Positions 10,101-18,900 of a stretch of 64,000 nucleotides of DNA are shown here, piece after piece. The notes below the pieces were generated by a model that was given only the letters and a program-made list of their open reading frames with translations, was not told the DNA's origin and did not search any database. Origin of the DNA: Pseudomonas pisciculturae (GTDB taxonomy: Bacteria > Pseudomonadota > Gammaproteobacteria > Pseudomonadales > Pseudomonadaceae); assembly GCF_015461805.1 (NCBI RefSeq), contig NZ_JACVZE010000005.1:124001-188000 (forward strand), read 5' to 3'. The translations under genes were made by a program, and so were the position numbers. Numbering within the stretch: position 1 is the first letter of the stretch; each line of letters opens with the position of its first letter.

Positions 10101-13100
10101 AGAAGCGCAACCCCGCCGGCGCGCCAGCGCTAAGGGCCTCGGCAACCGGGTAGTTTTCAAACACCAGCAAGCTGTCGAACAGCGCCTGGGGCTCGAAAGC
10201 GGCACAGCGCTGGATATCCGCCAGCGCGCAGTGCTCATGCTCGCGAATCGCCAGGTTGCGGGCTTGCAGGCCTTGCAGCCAAGTGCCGACCGGCACCGCC
10301 TGATCGACCTCGACCACCACCGGCAAGGTATTGATGAACAAACCCACTTGCTGTTCGATGCCTGCCAACTCCGCCGGACGGCCCGCCACCGTGGCCCCGA
10401 ACGCTACCACCGGTTGGCCGGTGCAACGTTGCAGCAACAAGCTCCAAGCGCCCTGCACCAGCGTGTTAAGCGTGACTTTACAACCACGGGAAAACTGCGC
10501 CAGACGCTCGCAGGCGCGCTCATCCAGCTGGTATTCGGCCTGGTGCCTTGCCACCTGGGCCGGGTCGACCGGTGCGCGATGGGCAAACGCGTCGGCCAGC
10601 AGTGTCGGCGCCGGCAACGGCGCCAGTTGGGCCTGCCAGAAGCGCTGGCTGGCCGGGCCGTCCTGGCGCTGCAACCACGCAATGTAATCGCGGTAACGCC
10701 CGCGAACCGGCGCGGCGACTTGCCCGGCGTAGGCCTGCAACACCTCGCCGAACAACTGCGAACTGCTCCAGCCATCCATCAAGACATGATGGTTGGTGTA
10801 GATCAGGTGAAAGCGCTGCTCTGCCAGCCGCACCAAGACCATGCGCAGCAACGGTGCCGCCGCCGGGTCAAAGCCCGCTTGACGTTGCGCCAGGGCCAAG
10901 GCATCAAGCGCATCGGCATCGAATGGGCGGTCGCGCCAATCCACTACCTGCAACGGAAACACCAGGTGCTTGTGCACCAGTTGCACCGGCTGCTCAAAAG
11001 CACCGCCCCAGAGGAACGCGCTGCGCAGGATGTCATGGCGGTCCATGGCCTGTTGCCAGGCCTGTGCGAAGCGCTCTACCTCCAGGCCTTCGACATCGGT
11101 GCGCAATTGGTTGATGTAGTCACCGGCGCCCTGCTGATAAAGGCTATGGAACAACATGCCTTGCTGCATCGGTGACAACGGATACAGGTCCTGCACGTGA
11201 CGCGCGGGCACTGGCAAATGATCAAGCTGAGCCTGTTGCACGTTCAGCAATGGGAAGTCGGACGGGGTCAACGCGCCCGCCTCCGGCTGGCAGCAGTGGT
11301 CGACCAGGGCCTCAAGATGGCGCAGGTAGTCATCTGCCAGACGCGCGATCGCAAATTCGTCGAACTGACGGCTGGAGAATTTCCAGGTCATCGACAACTT
11401 GCCGCCTTCGACACGCCCGTTGATCGTCAGCCAGTTACCCAGTGGTGCGTCTTCGTCCTGGTTGCTGCCGGCGGTCTGCTCGGCGGGCTGGAACAAGGCG
11501 CCGGCATCCTCGGCAAAGCCCCCATCGACCTGCCCCAGGTAGTTGAACGTGATGCGCGGTTGCGGCAACGCCGCCAGGCGCGCCTGGGTGGGCGCATCCG
11601 CCAGATGGCGCAACACACCAAAGCCCAAGCCTTTATCGGGCACGGCACGCAGCTGCTCCTTGATGCACTTGAGCGTGGCGCCAAGGTCGGCCCCCACACT
11701 CAGGCGTACCGGGTAAGTGCTGGTGAACCAGCCGACGGTGCGGGTCAGGTCGATGCCGTCGAAGGTGTCTTCCTCGCGACCATGGCCTTCGAGTTGAACC
11801 AGCGTATCGGCGTGCCCGGTCCAGCTGTGTACTGCCAGGGCCAAGGCCGCCATCAACAGGTCATTGATCTGGGTACGGTAGGCCGCTGGCGCTTGTTGCA
11901 GCAGGCGTTGGGTCTGTAGCGCGCCGAGTTCGACGTGCAACTGGCAGGCATCGTGGTTGCGCGCGACAGTGCCCGGGGCCTTGCATGGCAAATCGGCGAA
12001 TTGGCCAACGGCCAACTGCTCCCAGTAGCCGATCTGGTCTTGCCAGCGCGGCTCAACCAGCGCCTCGGCAAGGCGCTGGGCCCAGGCCTTGACGCTGGAT
12101 GTGCGGGCTGGCAAGGCCAGTGCCTGGCCTTGAGCGAGGCGGCGGTAGCTGTCTTGCAGGTCTTCAAGCAGGATGCGCCAAGACACCCCGTCCACCACCA
12201 AATGGTGCACCACCAACAATAGACGCTGCTCGTTATCGGGCAGGCTCACCAGCACTGCACGCAGCAGCGGGCCTTGGGCCAGGTCCAGGCTGCGCTGGGC
12301 TTTTTCGGCGAGTGCCGGCCATTGTTCCAGACTGTCCAATTGCTCATGCCAGAGCCATTGCGCTGGGTCGCTGGCTTCGCTGTAGTGCGCGACCATCTCC
12401 CCGCCGACCCGCTCGAAACGCAGGCGCAGGCTGTCATGGTGTTGCACCAGTGCTTCTAGAACCTGCCCCAGGTGCCGGGCGTCCAACGCCTGGCGGGGTT
12501 TGAGCACCAGCGATTGGTTCCAGTGCTGCGGCTTGGGCATCGGCTGTTCAAAGAACCATTGAGCAATCGGCAACAACGCTGCCGGCCCCTGTTCCGGGCC
12601 TTGCTCGACCAGCCCGTGCGACTCGACGGCACGGGCTACCAACGCAAGCTCGCGGACACTCTGATGCAGGAACATATCCTTGGGTGTGAAACGAATACCG
12701 GCCTGGCGCGCACGCCCCACCACCTGAATGGCCACGATCGAATCGCCGCCCAGTTCGAAGAAGTTGGCGGTTGCGCTGATTGCCGTACGCCCGAGGATGT
12801 CTTGCCACAGCGTGGCGATTTGCAGCTCCAGGCCATCGGCCGGCTCGACGTGGTCTTCGGCCCGCGCGCTGAAATCCGGCGCGGGCAATGCCTTGCGGTC
12901 CAGCTTGCCGTTAGGCGTGAGCGGCAAGCTGTCCAGCAACATGAAATGCGCCGGCACCATGTAGTCCGGCAACTCGGCCTTGAGCGCAGCACGCAAACGC
13001 GTCACCAGTGTCGACGGCTCCTGGCCCTGGCGCGCCACCACATAGGCGACCAGCTGTTTGCCAGCGTGACTGTCACGCGCCTGCACCACGGCATCTTCAA

Positions 13101-15900
13101 GTGCAGCGTGGGCCAGCAGACGCGATTCAATTTCGCCCAACTCGATACGAAACCCACGGATCTTGACCTGCTGGTCGACACGCCCCAGGTAGTCGTATTC
13201 GCCATCGGCCCGCAGGCGCACCAGGTCGCCGGTACGGTAGAGACGCTCGCCGCGAGCGCTGAACGGGTCGGCGACAAAACGTTCGGCGGTCAGGCCCGGG
13301 CGATTGAGGTAACCCTGGGCCAGCAGGCCGCCCAGGTAGAGCTCACCACTGGCGCCGGTCGGCACCAGGTTCAGTTCGGCATCCAACACACAGGCGGTGC
13401 GCAGGCCCACCGGGCTGCCGATGGGCGCATAGGCGCTCGGGCAAGCCTGGTCGGCAGGCGCCTTCCACAGCAGCGGGGTGACCACCGTTTCGGTCGGGCC
13501 ATAGCCATTGATGATGTGCTGGGGGCGCAATACCTCACGCACTCGCTCAAAGCTGGCATTGGGCACGGCGTCGCCGCCAAAACAGTAGATGCGAACCGCG
13601 GGAACCGGGCCGTGCAAGGCGGCGTGCTCGGCCAGTTGCTGCAGATACACCGGCGGGAACGCGGCGACGCTCACGCCGTGGGCGTGCATGGCGTTCAGCG
13701 TCTGCTCCGGTGTCCACAGGCCTTCTTCACGCAGCAGCAGGCGGCCGCCATGGGTCAGGGTGGTCAGCCAGCGCTCATGGGCACCATCGAACGCCAGCGA
13801 CATGAATAGCAGCTCGCAATCGGCCGGCGTCATGACGTAGCGCTCACCAATGGCTTGGCAATGCTGGGCAATGGGTCGGTGGGCGACTTCCACGCCTTTA
13901 GGCTCACCGGTCGACCCGGAGGTATAGATCACGTAAGCCAATTGCTGGGCCGCTGTCGGCAGCTGCGGCGCCTGGCCGTCGGGGGTGGCTTCGGCCAACA
14001 GCGTGTCGATGTCCAGCGCAACCACCGCCGTGTCCGTCGGCAGGCCGGCACTGACGCTGGCATGGGTCAGCAGCAACGGCATGCCGGCATCGCGCATCAG
14101 GTAGGCCAGCCGCTGTGGCGGATGTTGCAGGTCCAGGGGCACGTAGGCGCAACCAACCTTGAGCACTGCCAACAGGGCAACGAACACCTGCTCGTCACGC
14201 GGCAGCGCAATACCGATACGCACCGCTGCACCCTGGGTGTGCAGATACAAACGCGACGCCAGGCGTTCGGCTTGTGCATCCAGCTCGGCGTAGCTGAGGG
14301 TACGGTCCTGGCAGATCACGGCGGTTGCGTCTGGGGTCTGACGGGCATGTGCGGCGATGCGTTGGTGCACCGGCACAAACGCCGCCTCGGCCGGGTCGCG
14401 CTGCCAGGCTTGCAGGGCGAGGTTGCGCTCGGCGTCATCAAGCAGCGGCAGGTCGCCCAGGGCACAGTCGCTGTAGGCGACGATGGCGGCCAACAGGTGT
14501 TGCCAGTGCTGGGCCAAACGTTCGACAGTGGCCGCCTCGAACAGGTCGCTGGCATAGGTGAAGCGTGCGCTGAGCTGACCGTTGGCTTCGCGTGTGTCGA
14601 GCGCCAGGTCGAGTTTGGCGGTCTGGTTGCGCCAGGCGACACCTTCGATACGCAGGCCAGGCAATTCCAGCAGGCTTTGCGCTGCGCTTTCGCGTTGATG
14701 GTTGAACATCACCTGGAACAGCGGCGAGTGACTGAGACTGCGTTCCGGGCTCAGGTGCTCGACCAGTTGTTCAAAAGGCAGGTCCTGATAGGCCTGAGCC
14801 TGGATGGAACGCTGCTTGACCTGCTCCAGCAAGGTGCTGAAGCTCAGCCGCCCATCCAGTTGCGACTTGAACACCTGAGTGTTGACGAAAAAGCCAATCA
14901 GGCCTTCGATTTCCGGGCGGTTGCGATTGGCAGACGGCACGCCGATGCGCACATCGGCCTGGCCGGTGTAGCGATACAACAGCGTCTGGAACGACGCCAG
15001 CAGCAGCATAAACACTGTCACGCCCTGGGCCTTGGCCAGCGCAACCAACGCCGCACTGAGCGCTGGCGGCAACTGCAACTCTACGCCGGCGCCGCGACCA
15101 CTGGGAAAGGCCGGGCGCATATGGTCAGTTGGTAATTGCAGTACCGGTTGCTCGCCACCCAGCTCGCTCTGCCAGAACGCCAGTTGCCGTTCAAGCTCGC
15201 CCGCTTCCATCCAACTGCGTTGCCAGATCGCATAGTCGGCGTATTGGATCGGCAAGTCAGCCAGCGGCGCGCCCTGCCCTGCGCCGGTACGGGCCAGGTA
15301 GCCCTGCACCAGCTCGTCGACCATCAACTGCATCGACCAGCCGTCCGAGACGATGTGGTGCAGGGTCAGCACCAATACATGATCGTCAGCCGCCAGACGC
15401 AGGAGGCGCACCCGTAGCAACGGGCCGGTCAGCAGGTCGAAGGGGCGGTGGATTTCAGCTTCGATATGCGCCTGCAATTGACTGTCGGACTGCGCAGACG
15501 CGGTGAGATCCTCAACCTCAAGGGTGACCCGCGAAGGTGGCTGGATGACCTGACAGGCCTTGCCATCGCGCAAGGCAAATACCGTGCGCAACGGTTGGTG
15601 GCGCTCCACCAGTGCGTCGAACGCCTGGCCGAGGGCATCCAGGTCGAGTTGCCCGCGCATGCGCAAGGCGCGTGGCAAGTTGTAGGCCGCGCTGTCGGGC
15701 TCCAGCTGCCAGAGAAACCACAGGCGTTCCTGTGCATAGGACAGCGGCAGTGTCTCCAGGGCCGACTGGCACTCGGGCACTGGCAGGTTGGCCGGCGAGA
15801 TATTTTCCTCGGCCATTTTTTCCAGGTACAGGCGCCGCTTGTCTTGCGCCATCAAGACAAAACGACGGGCGATACGGTGTGCAGCCGATTGATTGTCCAT
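4105..15900 (-). CDS. pvdD: PvdD, terminal pyoverdine peptide synthetase (C-A-T-E, C-A-T, C-A-T-TE)
   Basis: The product has 3931 residues. Module 6: C (HHIVSDGW near 183), A (near 706), T (ELGGDSIV near 1053), E (HHLVVDGVSWRILLEDL near 1233). Module 7: C (NHHVLMDGW near 1707), A (near 2220), T (ALGGDSIV near 2561). Module 8: C (YHHLLIDGWS near 2763), A (near 3267), T (ELGGDSIL near 3613). The thioesterase has GWSLGG near 3743 and a late CGHFELP histidine, so it releases the peptide. Pocket residues read from GrsA positions: A6 and A8 both DGEFCGGVT, A7 DVWHISLID (serine). The acidic residue in A6/A8 fits a basic or hydroxyornithine-type substrate, but I cannot assign it firmly. Module 7 lacks an epimerase although C8 looks like a D-accepting C domain. 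The start ATG overlaps the pvdJ stop (TAATG), so translation is coupled. Confidence 0.93.
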   Translation of the reverse strand: MDNQSAAHRIARRFVLMAQDKRRLYLEKMAEENISPANLPVPECQSALETLPLSYAQERLWFLWQLEPDSAAYNLPRALRMRGQLDLDALGQAFDALVERHQPLRTVFALRDGKACQVIQPPSRVTLEVEDLTASAQSDSQLQAHIEAEIHRPFDLLTGPLLRVRLLRLAADDHVLVLTLHHIVSDGWSMQLMVDELVQGYLARTGAGQGAPLADLPIQYADYAIWQRSWMEAGELERQLAFWQSELGGEQPVLQLPTDHMRPAFPSGRGAGVELQLPPALSAALVALAKAQGVTVFMLLLASFQTLLYRYTGQADVRIGVPSANRNRPEIEGLIGFFVNTQVFKSQLDGRLSFSTLLEQVKQRSIQAQAYQDLPFEQLVEHLSPERSLSHSPLFQVMFNHQRESAAQSLLELPGLRIEGVAWRNQTAKLDLALDTREANGQLSARFTYASDLFEAATVERLAQHWQHLLAAIVAYSDCALGDLPLLDDAERNLALQAWQRDPAEAAFVPVHQRIAAHARQTPDATAVICQDRTLSYAELDAQAERLASRLYLHTQGAAVRIGIALPRDEQVFVALLAVLKVGCAYVPLDLQHPPQRLAYLMRDAGMPLLLTHASVSAGLPTDTAVVALDIDTLLAEATPDGQAPQLPTAAQQLAYVIYTSGSTGEPKGVEVAHRPIAQHCQAIGERYVMTPADCELLFMSLAFDGAHERWLTTLTHGGRLLLREEGLWTPEQTLNAMHAHGVSVAAFPPVYLQQLAEHAALHGPVPAVRIYCFGGDAVPNASFERVREVLRPQHIINGYGPTETVVTPLLWKAPADQACPSAYAPIGSPVGLRTACVLDAELNLVPTGASGELYLGGLLAQGYLNRPGLTAERFVADPFSARGERLYRTGDLVRLRADGEYDYLGRVDQQVKIRGFRIELGEIESRLLAHAALEDAVVQARDSHAGKQLVAYVVARQGQEPSTLVTRLRAALKAELPDYMVPAHFMLLDSLPLTPNGKLDRKALPAPDFSARAEDHVEPADGLELQIATLWQDILGRTAISATANFFELGGDSIVAIQVVGRARQAGIRFTPKDMFLHQSVRELALVARAVESHGLVEQGPEQGPAALLPIAQWFFEQPMPKPQHWNQSLVLKPRQALDARHLGQVLEALVQHHDSLRLRFERVGGEMVAHYSEASDPAQWLWHEQLDSLEQWPALAEKAQRSLDLAQGPLLRAVLVSLPDNEQRLLLVVHHLVVDGVSWRILLEDLQDSYRRLAQGQALALPARTSSVKAWAQRLAEALVEPRWQDQIGYWEQLAVGQFADLPCKAPGTVARNHDACQLHVELGALQTQRLLQQAPAAYRTQINDLLMAALALAVHSWTGHADTLVQLEGHGREEDTFDGIDLTRTVGWFTSTYPVRLSVGADLGATLKCIKEQLRAVPDKGLGFGVLRHLADAPTQARLAALPQPRITFNYLGQVDGGFAEDAGALFQPAEQTAGSNQDEDAPLGNWLTINGRVEGGKLSMTWKFSSRQFDEFAIARLADDYLRHLEALVDHCCQPEAGALTPSDFPLLNVQQAQLDHLPVPARHVQDLYPLSPMQQGMLFHSLYQQGAGDYINQLRTDVEGLEVERFAQAWQQAMDRHDILRSAFLWGGAFEQPVQLVHKHLVFPLQVVDWRDRPFDADALDALALAQRQAGFDPAAAPLLRMVLVRLAEQRFHLIYTNHHVLMDGWSSSQLFGEVLQAYAGQVAAPVRGRYRDYIAWLQRQDGPASQRFWQAQLAPLPAPTLLADAFAHRAPVDPAQVARHQAEYQLDERACERLAQFSRGCKVTLNTLVQGAWSLLLQRCTGQPVVAFGATVAGRPAELAGIEQQVGLFINTLPVVVEVDQAVPVGTWLQGLQARNLAIREHEHCALADIQRCAAFEPQALFDSLLVFENYPVAEALSAGAPAGLRFSTVNSREQTHLPFTLTVHHSHVLALGLSCVGLADGMSAERLLAQLATVLEHLCEHPDRCLGELQVLSRDDDQRVVRDWNATHRDYPAAQPVHRLFEARARSNPRAEALVFAQDRFDYGQLNALANRLAHQLIEQGVGAESRVAVIAERSPQMVVALLAVLKAGGAYVPIDPELPAERLAYLVQDCAAHWVIGQAHLRQRLPLAGTQACLWLDGLADIAAGYPEHDPQVSLALENLAYVIYTSGSTGLPKGAGNSHGALYNRLAWMQEAYGLGAGDKVLQKTPFSFDVSVWEFFWPLMMGVPLVLALPGEHRDPARLAARIIEQGITTLHFVPSMLQAFMQDPQAARCTGLRRIICSGEALPVEAQRQVFEQLPGVELHNLYGPTEAAIDVTFWQCRDENSDSVPIGQPIANLSTYVLDSALRALQPGLVGELYLGGIGLARGYHQRPALTAERFVASPFGDGERLYRTGDLARQRDDGVIEYVGRIDHQVKIRGLRIELGEIEARLLESAWVREAVVVARDGKRLIAYLVATAQAPQDRLQLIAAITKQLQAVLPDYMVPAHLQVLDCMPLSPNGKLDRKALPDPEVLLAPSRPPQGANEVALARIWEAVLGLEQVNAEDNFFALGGDSIVSIQVVNRARQLGLVIEPKDIFEQQTVARLALKVGTASAPAPAPVPQSWHGLSQAEVDALPLPHGQVTGLYSLSPMQKGMLFLGLDSPDAQLYVNQLSLPVDGLDPQRLRAAWAQVVQRHDILRTGFLWQGLEEPLQFVLQDVVLDFTELDGSDRDAAQVSDLARIERERGFDLAEPPLQRVMLVRLASGGHQLIWTYHHLLIDGWSTSQLMGEILSLYAGKSLPAAVPYRDYIGWLRSQDAAAGQAFWRGQTEQLTEPTLLAASQPRRATGEGHQALYTRLDRDVTERLKAFAQHQRITFNTLVQGAWLLLLSRYSGQATVAFGATVAGRPANLADSDAMLGLFINTLPVIHEVHPARLVGQWLRDLQSRNLAMRDFEFTPLADIQRWAGRAGQGLFDSIIVFENQPVDQTLRDWQDESLRFGEMDSVGLTNLPMDLMVTLSDVLVIEYMFLRQHFDEQDVAAIRVAMESLLLALADNAERPLGGIGLPCLAPQHPIKQAVAVAESAVHQRIADWARETPQAVALICAEGASLSFAELDLRANRLAHWLVSQGVGPEVRVAVALPRDEHLLIALLAVLKAGGAYVPLDVDYPRDRLAWQMQDSGVALVLTDAVQRERLPIPQGVMAVDVPGLDLAAQPGHEVAVTVDPRNLAYVIYTSGSTGLPKGVAVSHGPLAMHCQAVGALYEMSPADCELHFMSFAFDGAHERWLTALTHGARLLLRGDSLWTAPQTLDQMRRHHVTVAAFPPVYLQQLAEQAEQEAEAPPAVRVYCFGGDAVPKASFERVKAALAPHWIINGYGPTETVVTPLIWKAGHTQPCDTAYAPIGSIVGQRSAYVLDADLNLLPQGLAGELYLGGEGLARGYLDRPGLSAERFVADPFGGPGQRLYRTGDLVRLRADGGHDYLGRLDQQVKVRGFRIELGEVEACLKRCAGVRDAVVVAHPSVSGQRLAGYVVMLEPGQPGDPRDALNQALEQALPDYMRPSSLTVLDSLPLTPNGKIDRRSLPVPGTEQRHYVAPQTELQKALAAIWAQVLKVEQVGLHDNFYELGGDSILSLQVVAKSRSLSRLGLRLKLRDLVSRPTIAELTAEHAAGPALSPTLALNSAVAQVPALFCLHAGFGTVFDYEPLARRLQGVRTVVGLPCRMLLDPAHQDLSLHAMAIDYAAAIRGYQAQGPYHLLGWSLGGTLAALVATELERQGQHVAFIGLADSFVPGTEQVDMDAPGDWHADLQSLLGWMAPDAPVVDQGREANEATALDYLRQAMREADRQGGAYIALSLEEWLNLFNTARQLKRLALAQDHCLPLRADVHSWWVPGRQVHRQAMAEQLGQTLDQAGTLACGHFELPRNEVWLDAVVDALSPQLAVLAAD

Positions 15901-18900
15901 TACGCATCCACCTCGTCGAACAGGTCTTCCAGGCGGCTCAGCCGCGCCGCATCCAGGGGAGCGGAGTGTGGTTCCAAGTGTTCGACCAACGCCCCAAGCG
16001 TCGGGTAGGTAAACAGCAACTGTGGGCTCATTTTTATTCCAAGTTCCAACTGCACACGCGAGACCACGCCCATGACGAGCAATGAGTGGCCTCCCAATTC
16101 AAAGAAATTATCCTGACGCCCAATGCGTTCGCACTTGAGCACCGCCTGCCAGATGGCGGCCACCTGCACTTCACGTTCGCCCTCAAGCGCCTCGAATGGG
16201 CGCGCACTGAGCGAGTAGTCGGGGGCCGGCAAGGCGCGTCGGTCGGGCTTGCCATTGGCGGTCAACGGCAACTGATCGAGCACCACGCAATGGGCGGGCA
16301 CCATGTAGTCCGGGAGCTGCTGCGCCAGTTGCCCCAGGATCGTCGCGGGCAAGGGCAACGGGCTGCCCGCACGCGGCACCACCCATGCGACCAGGCCGCC
16401 GGCAACATTGGCGTTCCACACGCCAACCACCGCATCGCTGATACCGGGTAGCGCCTTGATCGCGGCGGCGATTTCGGCAGGCTCGATACGGTGCCCGCGC
16501 ACTTTGATCTGGTCGTCCAGGCGGCCGGCAAACACCAACTGGCCGTGCTGCAAGCGAACACGATCGCCCGTGCGGTAGCGGCGAGCCCCCGAAGCCGTCG
16601 GAATAAACCGCTCAGCCGTCAGGCCTGGCTGGCCCCAATACCCCTGGGCCAACCCGGCACCGCTGACGAGCAATTCGCCGAACACGCCTTCGGGCTGTGG
16701 GTTCAACTGTGCATCGACAATGTCCAGGCGCAGGTTGGCCATCGCTTGACCAAGCGGTACCGAAGCGTCACCAGAGATCCCGGCCAGAGACGTGCTGAGC
16801 ACGCCAATGGTGGTTTCAGTCGGGCCGTAGTGATTGAAGACTTCGCAGCCTGGGCTCGCTTCGGCAACCCGTTGCAGCAACTCCGGTGACGTGGCTTCGC
16901 CCCCCAAGACCAGGGCACGCAGAGGCAGCACATCCGCGCCCGCCCCCTCAAGCAGCGCTTGCAAGTGCGACGGCACCACCTTGAGCAGGTCAATGCGCTC
17001 GGCCTTCATGTAAGCGCCCATGGCCAGGCTGTCGAGCGCCAGCTCGGCGGCGAGTAGATGCAGCGTGCGCCCATGGCACAGCGCACCGAACAGGCTGGTG
17101 TAGCCCAGGTCTGCGGCCACGGTGGAGACCAGCGCCACCGAGTCAATGTCGGCCCACGGCAACCATTGCCCCAGTGCCTGGATGTAGTTGACCAAGCCAC
17201 CTTGACGCACTGCCACACCTTTGGGCGTACCGGTGGAGCCTGAGGTGTAGAGCAAGTAGCACAACTCATCGGCCTCGACGGCAACCGGCGTCAGCGATTG
17301 ACGCTGGTGCTCACCCACCGGCACGACACCGGCCGGGTCGAGCACGCAGCAGCCCTGCCCCGCATAAGGCGCCAGCAACTGGGCCGAGCCGATCAACAAC
17401 TGCGGCGCACTGTCACCCAGCGCTTGCAGGGTACGCTGCCCGGCTTGGCGCGGGTCGACGGGAATGAACACCACGCCTTGATGCAAGCAGGCGAGCACGG
17501 CAGCTACAAAGTCGATGCTGCGTTCGGCCACCACGGCCACTCGGCCCTGGCGTGCAACCCCTGCATCGGCCATGGCCTGCGCGAGGCCCAAGACCCGCCC
17601 GTGCAACTGCTCATAGGTGACACGCTGCTGCCCATCGACCAACGCCACGCGTTGCGGCGCCTGGCGGGCCTGTTGTGCAAACAGGTCAAACACCCCGGCC
17701 TGGGACGGCGCAACCGTGGCACCCAACAGCCGTGGCTGGCTGTGGGTTTCCAGAGTCACGGCGCCCAGCAATGTCTCGGGCTGCCCGACGAGCACGTCGA
17801 GCAACTGGCGATAATGCCCGGCCATGCGCTCGATAGTCGACGCGTCGAACACGTCACAGGCATAGATGAGCGTGGCGGTGATCTCGCCGTTGGCCTGCTG
17901 GGTTTCCAGGGTCAGGTCAAACTTGGCGCTGTCTTGCGGCCACGCCAGCGGCTCGGCCTGCAACCCGCCCAGCGGTGCCTGCCAAGGCGTGCTGGCGCTG
18001 TCGGCCTGGTGGTTGAACAGCACCTGGAATAGAGGGCTGTGTGCCAGGCTGCGCTGGGGCTGCAAGGCTTCGACCAACTGCTCGAAGGGCAGGTCCTGGT
18101 GCTGCTGGGCCTGCAATGCGGTCTCGCGTACGGCGTGCAGCACCTGCGCAAAGCTCTGTTGGGCATCGAGCTGGCTGCGGTGTACCTGCGTGTTGACGAA
18201 GAAGCCGATCAAGCGTTCGGTTTCCAGGCGATTGCGCCCCGCCACGGGCACGCCGACCCGCACATCCGCCTGGCCGCTGTAGCGCCACAACAGCACTTGG
18301 TAGGCCGCCAGCAGCAGCATGAACGGCGTGCATCCCTGCTGCCGGGCCTGAAGCGCCAGTGCGGCACTCAGTTCGGCGCCCAGTGCGTGGCGCACCACAG
18401 CGCCGCGCCGACTCGGCTGAGCGGGCCGTGGGCGGTCGAACGGCAGGTTCAATACCGGCTGTTCTTCACCCAGCTGTTCACGCCAGTACGCCAGTTGCTG
18501 CGCTGCGCCACCGGCGGCCATCCACTCACGTTGCGACCAGGCGTAATCGGAGTAGCTGATCGGCGCGTCTACCAGTGTTACGGCACGACGCTCGACCCGT
18601 GCGGCATACATTTCCAGCAGCTCTTGGACCATGATCTGCATCGACCAGGCGTCGGAAACGATGTGGTGTTGGGTCAACACCAGCACGTGTTCTTGCGCGC
18701 CCAGGCGCAATACGCCCAGGCGTAGCAACGGCCCTTGGGCCAGGTCGAAAGGTTGGTGTAATTGTTCGCCAATAACGGTGCGCACTTGGCTTTCATCGAC
18801 CGACGTCACGGTCAGCGTCAGCGGCGTGTGATCCTGTACATCGATTTCAACCCCATCGGCCGTCGCGATGAAGCGGCTGCGCAGAGGTTCGTGACGCATG